Position numbers and translations under genes: made by a program
Shown: positions 8,146-15,024 of the stretch, one piece after another
Position numbering within the stretch: the first letter of the stretch is position 1
Layout: each line of letters begins with the position of its first letter
Notes under the pieces: generated by a model
Told to the model about the DNA's origin: nothing
The model's input: only the letters and a program-made list of their open reading frames with translations
The model's database searches: none
Source of the DNA: JBBQSN01 sp038213835
Lineage (GTDB): Bacteria; Actinomycetota; Actinomycetes; Actinomycetales; CAWJMD01
Reading direction: 5' to 3'
Assembly (NCBI GenBank): GCA_038213835.1
Contig: JBBQSN010000068.1
Span: forward strand, 1 to 17,927
Length of the DNA stretch: 17,927 nucleotides

Positions 8146-8824
8146 GACAGGGCCCTGCGACGGAACGGGCCTCGTGCGTCGGCGGGACGAGCAGCGCCGT
8201 ACCGCGCGGGATCCGGGTGGGGTCGTCGATGCCGTTGGCGACGGCCACGGCACGCCACAGGGCGGGGTCCCCGTACTCGCGCTGGGCCACCTGCTCCAGC
8301 CCGTCGACACCGCCGAGCAGCACCCTACGACGACCCGGCGACCCCCCGGAGGTCGGGTTGGTCCGCCCCGGCTCGCTACCCACCTCGGTGAGCCGCAGGT
8401 TGACCTTCGCACGCACCGGCGTCCCGTCCGGCGCGAACAGGGTGTGGTCGACCTTGAGCTTGGTGATGTGCACCGGTCCCCAGTGCCGGCCGCCCCACTC
8501 GAGCATGAGCAGCGGGGGCGACGGCGTCTGCCGGTCGCGCGACTCGATGGTGGTCCGGGTCCAGTCGACGAGCTTGATGATCGCGTCCGGCACCTTGCGG
8601 GACGGGTCGTCGACGCTGTCCAGGACGATGTCCATCGTGTAGGTCACCGGCTCCGCTGCTGTGAACTCGCCTGCTGGAGCTCCCTTCTCGCCCCGACCCG
8701 CCGCTGGGCGCGCGTACCGGGCACCGGTCCGCATCGTGATGGTCGCCGGGTTGTAGTGCAGCACCAACGCGTCGGACCTGTTCTCCTGCGAGACCAGCTT
8801 CGCCTTCTGCAGCGCGCCGGTCAT
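8138..8824 (-). CDS. LysM-containing hub/baseplate protein
   Basis: A 228-residue protein of the Afp7 class that joins the tube initiator to the spike. Residues 1-150 form the structural domain, with SDALVLHYNPATITMR, EPVTYTMDIVLDS and LMLEWGGRHWGPVHITKLKV. A Gly/Pro/Ser/Arg-rich linker follows, then a LysM-like module at about 165-214 (DGLEQVAQREYGDPALWRAV, ANGIDDP, IPRGTALLVPP). In CIS baseplates this LysM is structural and does not necessarily bind peptidoglycan. The ATG at 8824 overlaps the tube-initiator stop as ATGA; a longer in-frame start at 9028 was rejected because it lies inside the neighbouring gene. The gene ends 8 bases into the VgrG-like gene. Confidence 0.93.
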   Translation of the reverse strand: MTGALQKAKLVSQENRSDALVLHYNPATITMRTGARYARPAAGRGEKGAPAGEFTAAEPVTYTMDIVLDSVDDPSRKVPDAIIKLVDWTRTTIESRDRQTPSPPLLMLEWGGRHWGPVHITKLKVDHTLFAPDGTPVRAKVNLRLTEVGSEPGRTNPTSGGSPGRRRVLLGGVDGLEQVAQREYGDPALWRAVAVANGIDDPTRIPRGTALLVPPTHEARSVAGPCRG

Positions 8825-9270
8825 CCGGTGCTCCCGTGGAAGCCGGTGTGCGCCAGCTCGATCGTCTCGATAGCCGTGGTCGTACCGGAGGACGTGAACC
8901 GCGGTCCGCTGTACCGCACCGGCCACACCCCGACGAGGTCCCACCGGGCGACCTGGTCGGCGTTGGCGTCGTAGGCGACCACGGACGCGGTCGTCCGCAC
9001 GAGCTCGTCGCGGACCGTGCCGAACCACCGGGCCAGGGCTGCGCTCTTGTGGTCGACCGCACGGCTGATCTTGACGTTGGAGTAGCTGATCCCGGTCGGC
9101 AGCACGTGCCCGCTCGCTGCCCCGCCCTCGCTGAAGGTGTAGACGTCGTAATGGGCGTCCAGGCCCTCGCAGGCGGTGACGTTGTCGAACTGCTCGCCGC
9201 CGTCATGGATCTCGAGCGAGAAGCGCAGCGCCAGGGCTGGCTTGAACGGGTCCTTCGGGGACGGGGCCAT
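8821..9270 (-). CDS. gp19-like tube initiator / second tube protein
   Basis: A 149-residue T4 gp19-type tail tube protein. Diagnostic parts are FKPALALRFSLEI, the CEGLDAHYDVYTFSEGG segment, VKISRAVDHKSAALARWF and a C-terminal beta strand ending IETIELAHTGF. It is the second of two gp19-like proteins in the window and lies next to the LysM and spike genes, which matches tube-initiator proteins (Afp5 class) that join the polymerised tube to the hub. The ATG at 9270 has only a weak, distant GGAGA motif. It is separated by 90 bases from the phosphotransferase gene, the longest gap inside the structural block, and could have its own promoter. Only its end is overlapped (ATGA with LysM). Confidence 0.92.
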   Translation of the reverse strand: MAPSPKDPFKPALALRFSLEIHDGGEQFDNVTACEGLDAHYDVYTFSEGGAASGHVLPTGISYSNVKISRAVDHKSAALARWFGTVRDELVRTTASVVAYDANADQVARWDLVGVWPVRYSGPRFTSSGTTTAIETIELAHTGFHGSTG

Positions 9271-9360
9271 GCAGACAAGAGGTCTCCGGCGGTGCCCAGA
9301 TACACCACTCCTGCACGCCGGCTCTGCGCCCCCTCGCTCAGGTGCGCCGGGCCGGACCGG

Positions 9361-10098
9361 TCAGGACTCGAGCTCCCACAGAGCCCTGTAGTAGGCGATG
9401 CGCTCCTCGTCGGGGTCGATGCCGTAGGCGTCGAACAGCTCGCCCTGGTGCCCCTCCCCGAAGTTCCAGTCCAGGCTGAGGGACGCGATCGCGAGGTCGG
9501 CCCAGCGGTCACCCACGGCGAGATCACCGAAGTCCACGTTCCCGGTCCATTCGCCCTCGTCCGAGACGAGGGTGTTGGGCGCACATGCATCACCGTGCAC
9601 CAGGACGGGTCGGTCCAGCACGGGTCGAGGTCCGAGTGACGACGGCTGTCGCCCGACCCACACCTGCCGCGTCCACTCGGACGGGAAGTCGGCGACGTCG
9701 ATCGCGTGAATGGCTCGTAACCCTGCCGCGAGAGCGCTGATCGCTTCTGGGCGACGAGCCCGCCACCGGTCCCCCACCGCGGGCTTACCCGGAACGGCAG
9801 CGGTCACCAGCCACTGCGACTGCTCATCGCCCCCGACATCGAGGACCTGCGGGGCGGGGTGCCGGCCAGACACCCACCGGAGGCGATCCCGTTCGCGGTC
9901 CAGATCGATGCCCGTCGCGCGCGGGTTCCACTTGATGAACCGGTCGTCCCCGATGGAGAAGGTCAGTCCGCCGAGGTCGTTGCGCCACACGAGCTTCAAC
10001 AGGTCACCTCGGGCGATGTCGACGACTGTCGCGGGAAGGGGATCATCGCCGAGCCGGTGTTGCGCTGCGAGGTGGGAGAACTCATGACCATCCGCCAC
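9361..10098 (-). CDS. APH(3')-type aminoglycoside phosphotransferase-like kinase
   Basis: A 245-residue protein of the aminoglycoside phosphotransferase (APH) fold. Lys in DRFIKWNP is the likely ATP-binding lysine. The catalytic loop is VLVHGDACAPNTLV, with the Brenner-type HGDxxxxN pattern; the metal-binding loop is NVDFGDLAVGDRWADLAIA. The C-terminus, AYGIDPDEERIAYYRALWE, has the YGI...RIA(Y/F)YR ending of APH(3') enzymes. Against the usual length of about 264 residues it is slightly short, mainly in the helical stretch before the catalytic loop. The GTG at 10098 is the first in-frame start; no good Shine-Dalgarno is seen. It lies in the same direction between the Pro-rich gene and the tube initiator, interrupting an otherwise structural order. 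Substrate and resistance phenotype cannot be told from sequence; it may be a chance insertion, a cargo enzyme or a self-protection kinase. Confidence 0.88.
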   Translation of the reverse strand: MADGHEFSHLAAQHRLGDDPLPATVVDIARGDLLKLVWRNDLGGLTFSIGDDRFIKWNPRATGIDLDRERDRLRWVSGRHPAPQVLDVGGDEQSQWLVTAAVPGKPAVGDRWRARRPEAISALAAGLRAIHAIDVADFPSEWTRQVWVGRQPSSLGPRPVLDRPVLVHGDACAPNTLVSDEGEWTGNVDFGDLAVGDRWADLAIASLSLDWNFGEGHQGELFDAYGIDPDEERIAYYRALWELES

Positions 10099-10161
10099 CG
10101 GACCACGGTAGCCCCCGAGCCCTGACGTCTCCCGGCGGCTCGCCAGCAGCGAGGGTCCCGC

Positions 10162-12117
10162 TCAGTCGGCCAGCATCGCCGCCCGCTCCCGGTCCACGAG
10201 CAGCTCGTGCCGCAGGCGGGTGCGCACCTGCTCGTACAGCTCGTCCACCGACGGGCTCACGGGTCGCTCGACGTCGTCGTCCTCGTCACCACCGGCCGCG
10301 TCCGGTGACGCAGGCCGAGCCACGGCGGTCGGTCCGGTGTCGGTGGGCAGGCCGAGGTCGACCGGTACCAGCCCTGCGCGCGGACCCCGTGTCGGTCGCC
10401 CCACCGCGCCCTCGGTCCTTCGACCTGGGTCCGCGGACGACACCGGGCCCCCCTCGGGAGCCGGGGACGCGGCGGCCATCGCAGCGGTGGCCAGCTCGGC
10501 GAACCCCGTCGGCGCCAGCACGGCCCGCGCGGCTGCGGCGGGACGCGGCAGAGGCGCCCCGACCCGGAACCGGCGTGGGACTGCCGTGACGTCCGGCAGC
10601 GGCTCGACCCGGGACGACTGCGGGGGAGCTGGTGGGCTCTCCCACGCTCGCGCCGCGACCGGCGCCGGGCCGGGATCCGGGTGCTGGTCCGGCCGGCCCG
10701 CGACGGCCTGCCCGAGCGCGCTGTCCTGCTCCGGTCCCTCGGCCTCCTCAGCCTCCTCCGAGACGTCCGAGGGCTCGACGTCGTCCCCCCCACCGTCGTC
10801 AATGGCGGCAGCGGTGTCCTCCGGCTGCGGCCAGGGAACGCGACGAGGCGGCACTCTGCCCGGCTCTCGGTCGGCGGGAGCCCGGGACCCGACGGCCGGC
10901 TCCGTCTGCGCGTCCGCCGGCGCAGTCAGGGCACGCCGGCCCACGACCTGCTGCGGCCCCTCGACAGCAACCGGACGGGACGGGTCCTGTGGCACCGTGG
11001 GCGGCGGAACCGCTCGCACGGCGCCGCTGCTGAACCAGTCGGGGACGCCCAGGCCCGTCGCCGGCCGTCCGGCGTCGACCGGAGGGGGCGCGGTCTCGAC
11101 CTCCACGGCGGGACTGGACGCAGCGACCGGCTCGACACCCGCGCGCAGGGGCTCCCGACCGGTCACCAGGGCGGTGGTCTCGCCGACCAGGCCACGCACC
11201 CGGCGCGGGGACGGCGACGGAACCTCGGCCGTCACCGGACGCTGCCTCGGGGCTGACGGCGCGACCGGTTGCTCGGGCGCCCGCTCGGTCGGCGGGGGGG
11301 ACGGCGCACGCTGCGGCACGGGCAGCCCAGGAACCGTCGTCTCCTCCTGATTCGGCGACGTCACGTCCACGGCGCGGACGGGTGGGGCCACGAGCGGGGC
11401 CCGGGGATCGACACCCGGGCGGCTCGGAACGGATTCGGCGGCAGTCGGTTCCGTACGGAGGCCAGCGAGGTGCCGCACCTCCGCCGACAGGGCGACGCCG
11501 ACATCGGGGGCGGGCGCCCCGACGGCCTCTGCCGGCGACGGCGCGGCGGGCGTGCCTCGCCGCGGCACCGCGGCCGACGGCGGCCCCGTCCGGACGACCT
11601 CACGCACGGCGACGACGTCGGGCTCCGGCGCCGGAGTAGGCGAAGCGGACCGTCCCAGATCCAGGACGGTCGTAACAGCCGCGGAGGGCGCCCGGAGGGC
11701 GGGCGTCTGCACGTCCGGACCGGCGGGTCGCGCCGCAGCCCCCCGCCACAGGGGTGCGGCGGGCACTGCAGGCAGGGCCTCGGGGACGGCCGCCCAGACC
11801 AGCTCGGGCGGCTCGGGGTACCCCTGGAGCGGCCCGCCCGCCACGGACACGTGCCCGGCAGGGGCGGTGCGCGCGACCTCGTGCCCGAGCGGCTCCAGCG
11901 CCGCCGGCACCTGCCACCGGGTCGAGAGCGTCCGGACGAACTCCAGCGGCTCGGCGGCCGAGGAGGCTGGGCCGGTGACGGCGCCCGTCACCGTGGTGAG
12001 TGGCTCCAGCCCCCGCCAGTGACCCCGAGGGCGCGAGACCGGCTCCGGCACAGCCGGGGTCGCCTGCTCACCGCCGGCAGTGGTCCCCGCCTCCCGACGC
12101 TGCCAGGGCCAGCGCAC
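10162..12117 (-). CDS. Large Pro/Ala-rich disordered CIS-associated protein, function unknown
   Basis: A 651-residue protein I do not recognise as a named family. The start MRWPWQRREAG (basic and Trp-rich) is followed by hundreds of residues of Pro, Ala, Val, Arg and Ser with acidic patches near residue 430-470, indicating intrinsic disorder. The last 27 residues, from DELYEQVRTRLRHELL to the end, form a charged amphipathic helix, the only clearly ordered part. Third codon positions are almost all G or C and the GTG at 12117 lies 3 bases after the DUF6760-like stop, so I take it as a real gene. It occupies the place between tube/chaperone genes and hub genes. It could be a scaffold, cargo-loading or length-control factor with short docking ends; this is inference. 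Long frames on the opposite strand are shadows. Confidence 0.8.
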   Translation of the reverse strand: MRWPWQRREAGTTAGGEQATPAVPEPVSRPRGHWRGLEPLTTVTGAVTGPASSAAEPLEFVRTLSTRWQVPAALEPLGHEVARTAPAGHVSVAGGPLQGYPEPPELVWAAVPEALPAVPAAPLWRGAAARPAGPDVQTPALRAPSAAVTTVLDLGRSASPTPAPEPDVVAVREVVRTGPPSAAVPRRGTPAAPSPAEAVGAPAPDVGVALSAEVRHLAGLRTEPTAAESVPSRPGVDPRAPLVAPPVRAVDVTSPNQEETTVPGLPVPQRAPSPPPTERAPEQPVAPSAPRQRPVTAEVPSPSPRRVRGLVGETTALVTGREPLRAGVEPVAASSPAVEVETAPPPVDAGRPATGLGVPDWFSSGAVRAVPPPTVPQDPSRPVAVEGPQQVVGRRALTAPADAQTEPAVGSRAPADREPGRVPPRRVPWPQPEDTAAAIDDGGGDDVEPSDVSEEAEEAEGPEQDSALGQAVAGRPDQHPDPGPAPVAARAWESPPAPPQSSRVEPLPDVTAVPRRFRVGAPLPRPAAAARAVLAPTGFAELATAAMAAASPAPEGGPVSSADPGRRTEGAVGRPTRGPRAGLVPVDLGLPTDTGPTAVARPASPDAAGGDEDDDVERPVSPSVDELYEQVRTRLRHELLVDRERAAMLAD

Positions 12118-12120
12118 GTC

Positions 12121-12276
12121 TCAGCCCCCCTCGGCGCGCTGCACGATAGCGCCGATCTCGCCGACGTAGCGCTGCCGGTCGGCGTGCTCGAGGTCGAGGA
12201 TCTCGGCCTGCGGCCAGTGGAAGTGGTAGGCGACGTACGCGATCTCCTCGTGCAGGCGGTCGATCGCGTACGTCAC
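12121..12276 (-). CDS. DUF6760-like CIS micro-protein
   Basis: A 51-residue protein with the pattern YAIDRLHEEIAYVAYHFHW, then EILDLEHADRQRYVGEI. This matches a short conserved family (DUF6760) that I know from CIS clusters next to the hub-assembly chaperone. The aromatic-rich helix with several His residues suggests a small helix-turn-helix that packs on a partner; the family role is unknown. The GTG at 12276 overlaps the upstream stop as GTGA; extending to 12327 would place it further inside the neighbour. It is followed after 3 bases by the Pro-rich gene. By analogy with T4 and other small baseplate factors it may be an assembly adaptor. Confidence 0.85.
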   Translation of the reverse strand: MTYAIDRLHEEIAYVAYHFHWPQAEILDLEHADRQRYVGEIGAIVQRAEGG

Positions 12277-12677
12277 GATTCCCCCGGGCGGCTCCCGGCG
12301 AGGTCGACCTCGAATCCGTGCCGGCACGACGGGCAGGTGACCGCCGCGCGGGTGCCGCCCTCGGAGTTGATCCGCCGGTAGTGGTCCTGCAGGAAGGCCA
12401 GGTCGGTGGCGAACATGCCCTCGATGACGCCGGCGTCGATGCTCCCGAGCGTCCCCAGGCCGGTGATGACCCGACCGAGCAGGATCACCGTGAGGTACGC
12501 CTCGTTGTCACGCACCCGTGGGTCGCGCAACGGCATGATCTCGTCACGGGCCGTGGCCAGCCGCATCCTGCCCTCCCGGTGCACCTGGCCGGAGCCGTCC
12601 ACGTAGCCGCGCGGCAGCACGAACGGGAACTCCGTGACCAGGCCGCCCTCGACGGCCTCCTGCACGGTCGCGGTCAT
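12273..12677 (-). CDS. T4-type baseplate hub assembly chaperone-like protein
   Basis: A 134-residue protein similar in layout to the T4-type hub assembly chaperone/tail assembly proteins in CIS loci. TEFPFVLPRGYVDGSG at the start is followed by the basic/acidic segment MRLATARDEIMPLRDPRV, then a helical core AYLTVILLGRVITGLG and DLAFLQDHYRRIN. The tail ends in CPSCRHGFEVDL, a half zinc-ribbon with Cys115 and Cys118; with only two Cys it could bind metal as a dimer or with a partner. It likely helps fold or load hub and tube subunits. The ATG at 12677 overlaps the tube gene stop as TGATG, and the stop overlaps the next start as GTGA. Confidence 0.82.
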   Translation of the reverse strand: MTATVQEAVEGGLVTEFPFVLPRGYVDGSGQVHREGRMRLATARDEIMPLRDPRVRDNEAYLTVILLGRVITGLGTLGSIDAGVIEGMFATDLAFLQDHYRRINSEGGTRAAVTCPSCRHGFEVDLAGSRPGES

Positions 12678-13117
12678 CAGCCGATCTCCAGCCGCTCGTG
12701 CGTGATCGTCACGGTCTCGAGCAGCACCGTGTCGGTGGCGGACTGGAGCTTGCCGAGCTCGACCTTGCACGGCCAACCCTGCTTGAAGTCGAACTTGTTG
12801 ACCTGCCCGTGGGCGTAGTCGTAGAGGATCACCGAGCCGTCACGCCGGGCGCTGTCGATGTCGCCGTCCTGCACCTGCTTGATCCAGGTCCAGAACGCCG
12901 CGTCGTTGACCTTGCCGCGGGAGAGCACGATGTTCTCGAACTTGACCGTCCCGGGAAGCTTGCGCAGGACCGGCTGTCCCCCACCGGTGTTCGAGCGGTG
13001 CTCGATCACGCCGACGGAGATGGAGAGGCCGTCGACCTCCTTGAACTGGGCGATGGTGACCCCGTCCACGTTGACGTGGAAGGCGTACGTGGCGATCGGG
13101 TCGAGTCCGATGGGCAT
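12677..13117 (-). CDS. Major inner tube protein (gp19-like)
   Basis: A 146-residue T4 gp19-family tube protein (Afp1 class). It begins MPIGLDPIATYAFHVNVDGV, contains the family segments AQFKEVDGLSISVGVIEHRS and NIVLSRGKVNDAAFWTWIKQV, and closes with ETVTITHERLEIG. It follows the sheath by 9 bases, and this position next to the sheath is where the polymerising tube subunit normally lies. A clear AGGAGA Shine-Dalgarno is present before the ATG at 13117, as expected for an abundant subunit. The second tube-type protein in the block is probably the initiator. Confidence 0.95.
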   Translation of the reverse strand: MPIGLDPIATYAFHVNVDGVTIAQFKEVDGLSISVGVIEHRSNTGGGQPVLRKLPGTVKFENIVLSRGKVNDAAFWTWIKQVQDGDIDSARRDGSVILYDYAHGQVNKFDFKQGWPCKVELGKLQSATDTVLLETVTITHERLEIG

Positions 13118-13126
13118 GGCGATCTC

Positions 13127-14668
13127 CTACTCGTTCACGGCGGACGTGCCGCTGGGCAGCTGGGCGAGGCGGAAGACGACGAACTCCGCGGGCTTGACCG
13201 GCGAGATACCGATCTCGCAGACGACTTGACCGGACTCGATGACCTCGCTCGGGTTCGTCTCGTCGTCGCACTTGACGTAGTAGGCCTGCTCGGGCGTCGC
13301 ACCGAACAGCGCACCGTCCAACCAGACCCGGTACAGGAACGTGTTGATCGAGCGCTTGACCCGTCCCCACAGCTCCTGGTCGTTCGGCTCGTAGACCACC
13401 CAGCTGGTGCCGGCGAGGATCGAGCCCTCGACGTAGTTGAACAGGCGCCGCACGTTGATGTAGCGCCACGCCGGGTCGCTGGAGAGCGTGCGCGCCCCCC
13501 ACACCCGGATGCCACGACCCGGGAAGGACCGGATGCAGTTGACCGCCACCGGGTTCAGCAGGTCGTGCTCGAACCGGGTGATGGTGGTGGCGAGGTCGAT
13601 CGCGCCCCGGACCACCTCGTTGGCCGGGGCCTTGTGCACGCCGCGCTCGGCGTCGCTGCGGGCCCAGACCCCGGCCATGTGGCCAGACGGCGGCATCAGC
13701 ATCGTCGTGCCGGTGCCCGGGTCGAGGACCTTGACCCACGGCCAGTACAGGGCGGCGTACTTCGAGTCGTAGCCGGCGCCGTCGACCCGCCACTCGCGGA
13801 CCTCCTGGGCGTCCAGGCCGGGCGGGGTGTCGAGCACCGCCATCCGGTCACCCATCCGCTCGCAGTGGCCGATCAGCGCGGTCTGGATGCCCTTGACCTG
13901 CTCGAGGTCGAGGTTCCCGCGCTCGTACTCCGACATCAGGTCCGGCAGGCAGACCATCGTCACGGTGTCGACCGACTCGAGGCCGGCGAAGCCGGTCCGG
14001 TCGCGAGCGTCGCCCACGTACTCCCCGGCGTCCACCGGGACGGGCTCCAGGGCACCGCCACCGGTGAGGACGACCTGCCCGGCTGCTGGGCGCTCGATCG
14101 CGGCACCGCGACGCTCCTCGCGCTCCACCAGCCGGATCAGGGTCGACTGCTCGTTCACGACAGTGACGACGTTGGTGCGCTGGCGCCGGCTGGTCGTGAG
14201 GCCGTCGAAGCTCTCGTGCTGGTCGCCGTGACGCACCTCGACCCGGAAGGTGTCGGTCTGCTCGCCCTCCGGGTGGTGCACCTCGACGGTCGTGCCCTGA
14301 CCGGCGTCGCCCGGCAGCAGGGACTCGATCGCGTAGGCCTCGAGCGGGGTCTCGCTGCCCGTGAGGAGCTGGGCCCTCGCGGGCTCCACAGCCACTGTGC
14401 CGGAGTCCTTGCCGACGCGGACGACGTAGGCGGCGCCGCCGCCGTTGTTGAAGTAGGCGTACACGGCGTGCGCCAGGTAGCAGCCCGGCGTGAAGCCGCC
14501 GAAGGCGGTCGTGAACTGGGTCCAGTTGGTCACCAGCGTCGGGGTGTGGAGGGGACCCTCGGCGGCCAGACCGACGAAGGCGGCGACGGCGGTGCCGACG
14601 CCCTCCACCGGACGGGTGCTCGCCTCGAGCTCCTCGACGTAGACGCCGGGAGACAGGTACTGCGGCAT
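13127..14668 (-). CDS. Contractile tail sheath protein
   Basis: A 513-residue sheath protein (Afp2/Pvc2 class) that should form the contractile outer tube. The N-terminal linker strand is MPQYLSPGVYVEELEASTRP, followed by VAAFVGLAAEGP. AYFNNGGGAAYVVRV and the long C-terminal region with ALYWPWVKVLDP, NPVAVNCIRSFPGRGIRVWG, WRYINVRRLFNYVEGSI and ISPVKPAEFVVFRLAQ are diagnostic. The insertion domain (about residues 90-330) contains beta-rich decoration. The ATG at 14668 has a GAGAGG Shine-Dalgarno 6 bases upstream; the frame to 15124 was rejected because it runs into the repeat/hairpin leader and has no family features. Only one sheath gene is present in the window. Confidence 0.95.
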   Translation of the reverse strand: MPQYLSPGVYVEELEASTRPVEGVGTAVAAFVGLAAEGPLHTPTLVTNWTQFTTAFGGFTPGCYLAHAVYAYFNNGGGAAYVVRVGKDSGTVAVEPARAQLLTGSETPLEAYAIESLLPGDAGQGTTVEVHHPEGEQTDTFRVEVRHGDQHESFDGLTTSRRQRTNVVTVVNEQSTLIRLVEREERRGAAIERPAAGQVVLTGGGALEPVPVDAGEYVGDARDRTGFAGLESVDTVTMVCLPDLMSEYERGNLDLEQVKGIQTALIGHCERMGDRMAVLDTPPGLDAQEVREWRVDGAGYDSKYAALYWPWVKVLDPGTGTTMLMPPSGHMAGVWARSDAERGVHKAPANEVVRGAIDLATTITRFEHDLLNPVAVNCIRSFPGRGIRVWGARTLSSDPAWRYINVRRLFNYVEGSILAGTSWVVYEPNDQELWGRVKRSINTFLYRVWLDGALFGATPEQAYYVKCDDETNPSEVIESGQVVCEIGISPVKPAEFVVFRLAQLPSGTSAVNE

Positions 14669-14697
14669 GGTGCGCCTCTCAGTTCGTGCGGTGGGTC

Positions 14698-14750
14698 GTG
14701 CGGGTGGGTAGTGCGGGTGGGGCGGCGTGCGGGTGCGTCTCGTGCGGGTG
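14698..14750. repeat. Four direct copies of a 9-bp motif in the sheath leader
   Basis: GTGCGGGTG occurs perfectly four times, starting at 14698, 14711, 14727 and 14742 (steps of 13, 16 and 15 bases). A degenerate copy lies nearer the sheath start around 14686, and an 8-of-9 inverted copy is at 14791-14799. The block is in the 179-base leader upstream of the sheath ATG. The near-constant spacing could reflect a regulator array or RNA structure; with GC-rich sequence, slippage expansion is the alternative. Confidence 0.7.
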
Positions 14751-14761
14751 CCGCGGCACCC
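14746..14761. promoter_or_regulatory. 16-bp perfect palindrome in the sheath leader
   Basis: GGGTGCCGCGGCACCC reads the same on both strands without a spacer. It overlaps the fourth 9-bp repeat and shares bases with the larger hairpin beside it. It could be a dimer operator or part of an RNA switch in the leader. No protein is assigned to it. Confidence 0.5.
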
Positions 14762-14787
14762 CTCCCCGCCATGACCGGGAAGGGGTG
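14757..14787 (-). terminator. Strong hairpin between the 58-aa gene and the sheath gene
   Basis: Arms 14757-14768 and 14776-14787 pair over 12 positions with a single mismatch (C at 14764 against A at 14780) around a 7-base loop. The stem is GC-rich and lies 60-90 bases after the stop of the 58-aa gene, on the path to the sheath. It has no U-run, so it is not a classical terminator; it may be an attenuator, an RNA stabiliser or a processing point that sets sheath output apart from the two upstream small genes. Confidence 0.5.
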
Positions 14788-14847
14788 GTCTACCCGCACA
14801 GGTGGTCTCTCGGACTCCGGCCGCGCACGGAGAGCAGTCGACCGGCC

Positions 14848-15024
14848 TCAGGAGCGCTGGCGTCCGTCCTTGAAGCCGTCGGACAGCGCGCCGCCCAACC
14901 GGGCGACGAAGCTCACGGCTCCCTCGGCGGTCTCCTGGACGTCCTCCACGACCCGCTCGAGGACGCCGTCCGGCTCGGCGTCGTCGGTCGGTGTCGCGTC
15001 CTCGGCAGCGGCGGCGCCGCTCAC
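14848..15024 (-). CDS. 58-residue helical protein, function unknown
   Basis: A short gene of 58 residues. The GTG at 15024 overlaps the stop of the repeat protein as GTGA, the coupling style seen through the block, and the stop is TGA at 14848. The N-terminal 20 residues are Ala/Asp/Glu/Pro-rich and probably disordered. Residues about 20-50 (VLERVVEDVQETAEGAVSFV, then ARLGGALSDGF) form an amphipathic helix, and the tail is basic (KDGRQRS). The ETAEGAV segment resembles the SETAGEA unit of the upstream protein, suggesting related helical partners. Third positions are G/C-rich. I know no family for it. Confidence 0.65.
   Translation of the reverse strand: MSGAAAAEDATPTDDAEPDGVLERVVEDVQETAEGAVSFVARLGGALSDGFKDGRQRS

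Noticed and set aside
8146..8412. Extended N-terminus of the VgrG-like gene
   Set aside because: The extra part is inside the LysM gene and has no spike-like sequence; the GTG at 8145 gives the expected beginning.
9271..10161. Transposon or integron carrying the phosphotransferase
   Set aside because: I found no transposase, integrase, inverted repeats or target duplications at its ends.
14686..14799. CRISPR array or iteron-type origin
   Set aside because: Repeats are only 9 bases with spacers of 4-7 bases; there are no cas or replication genes.
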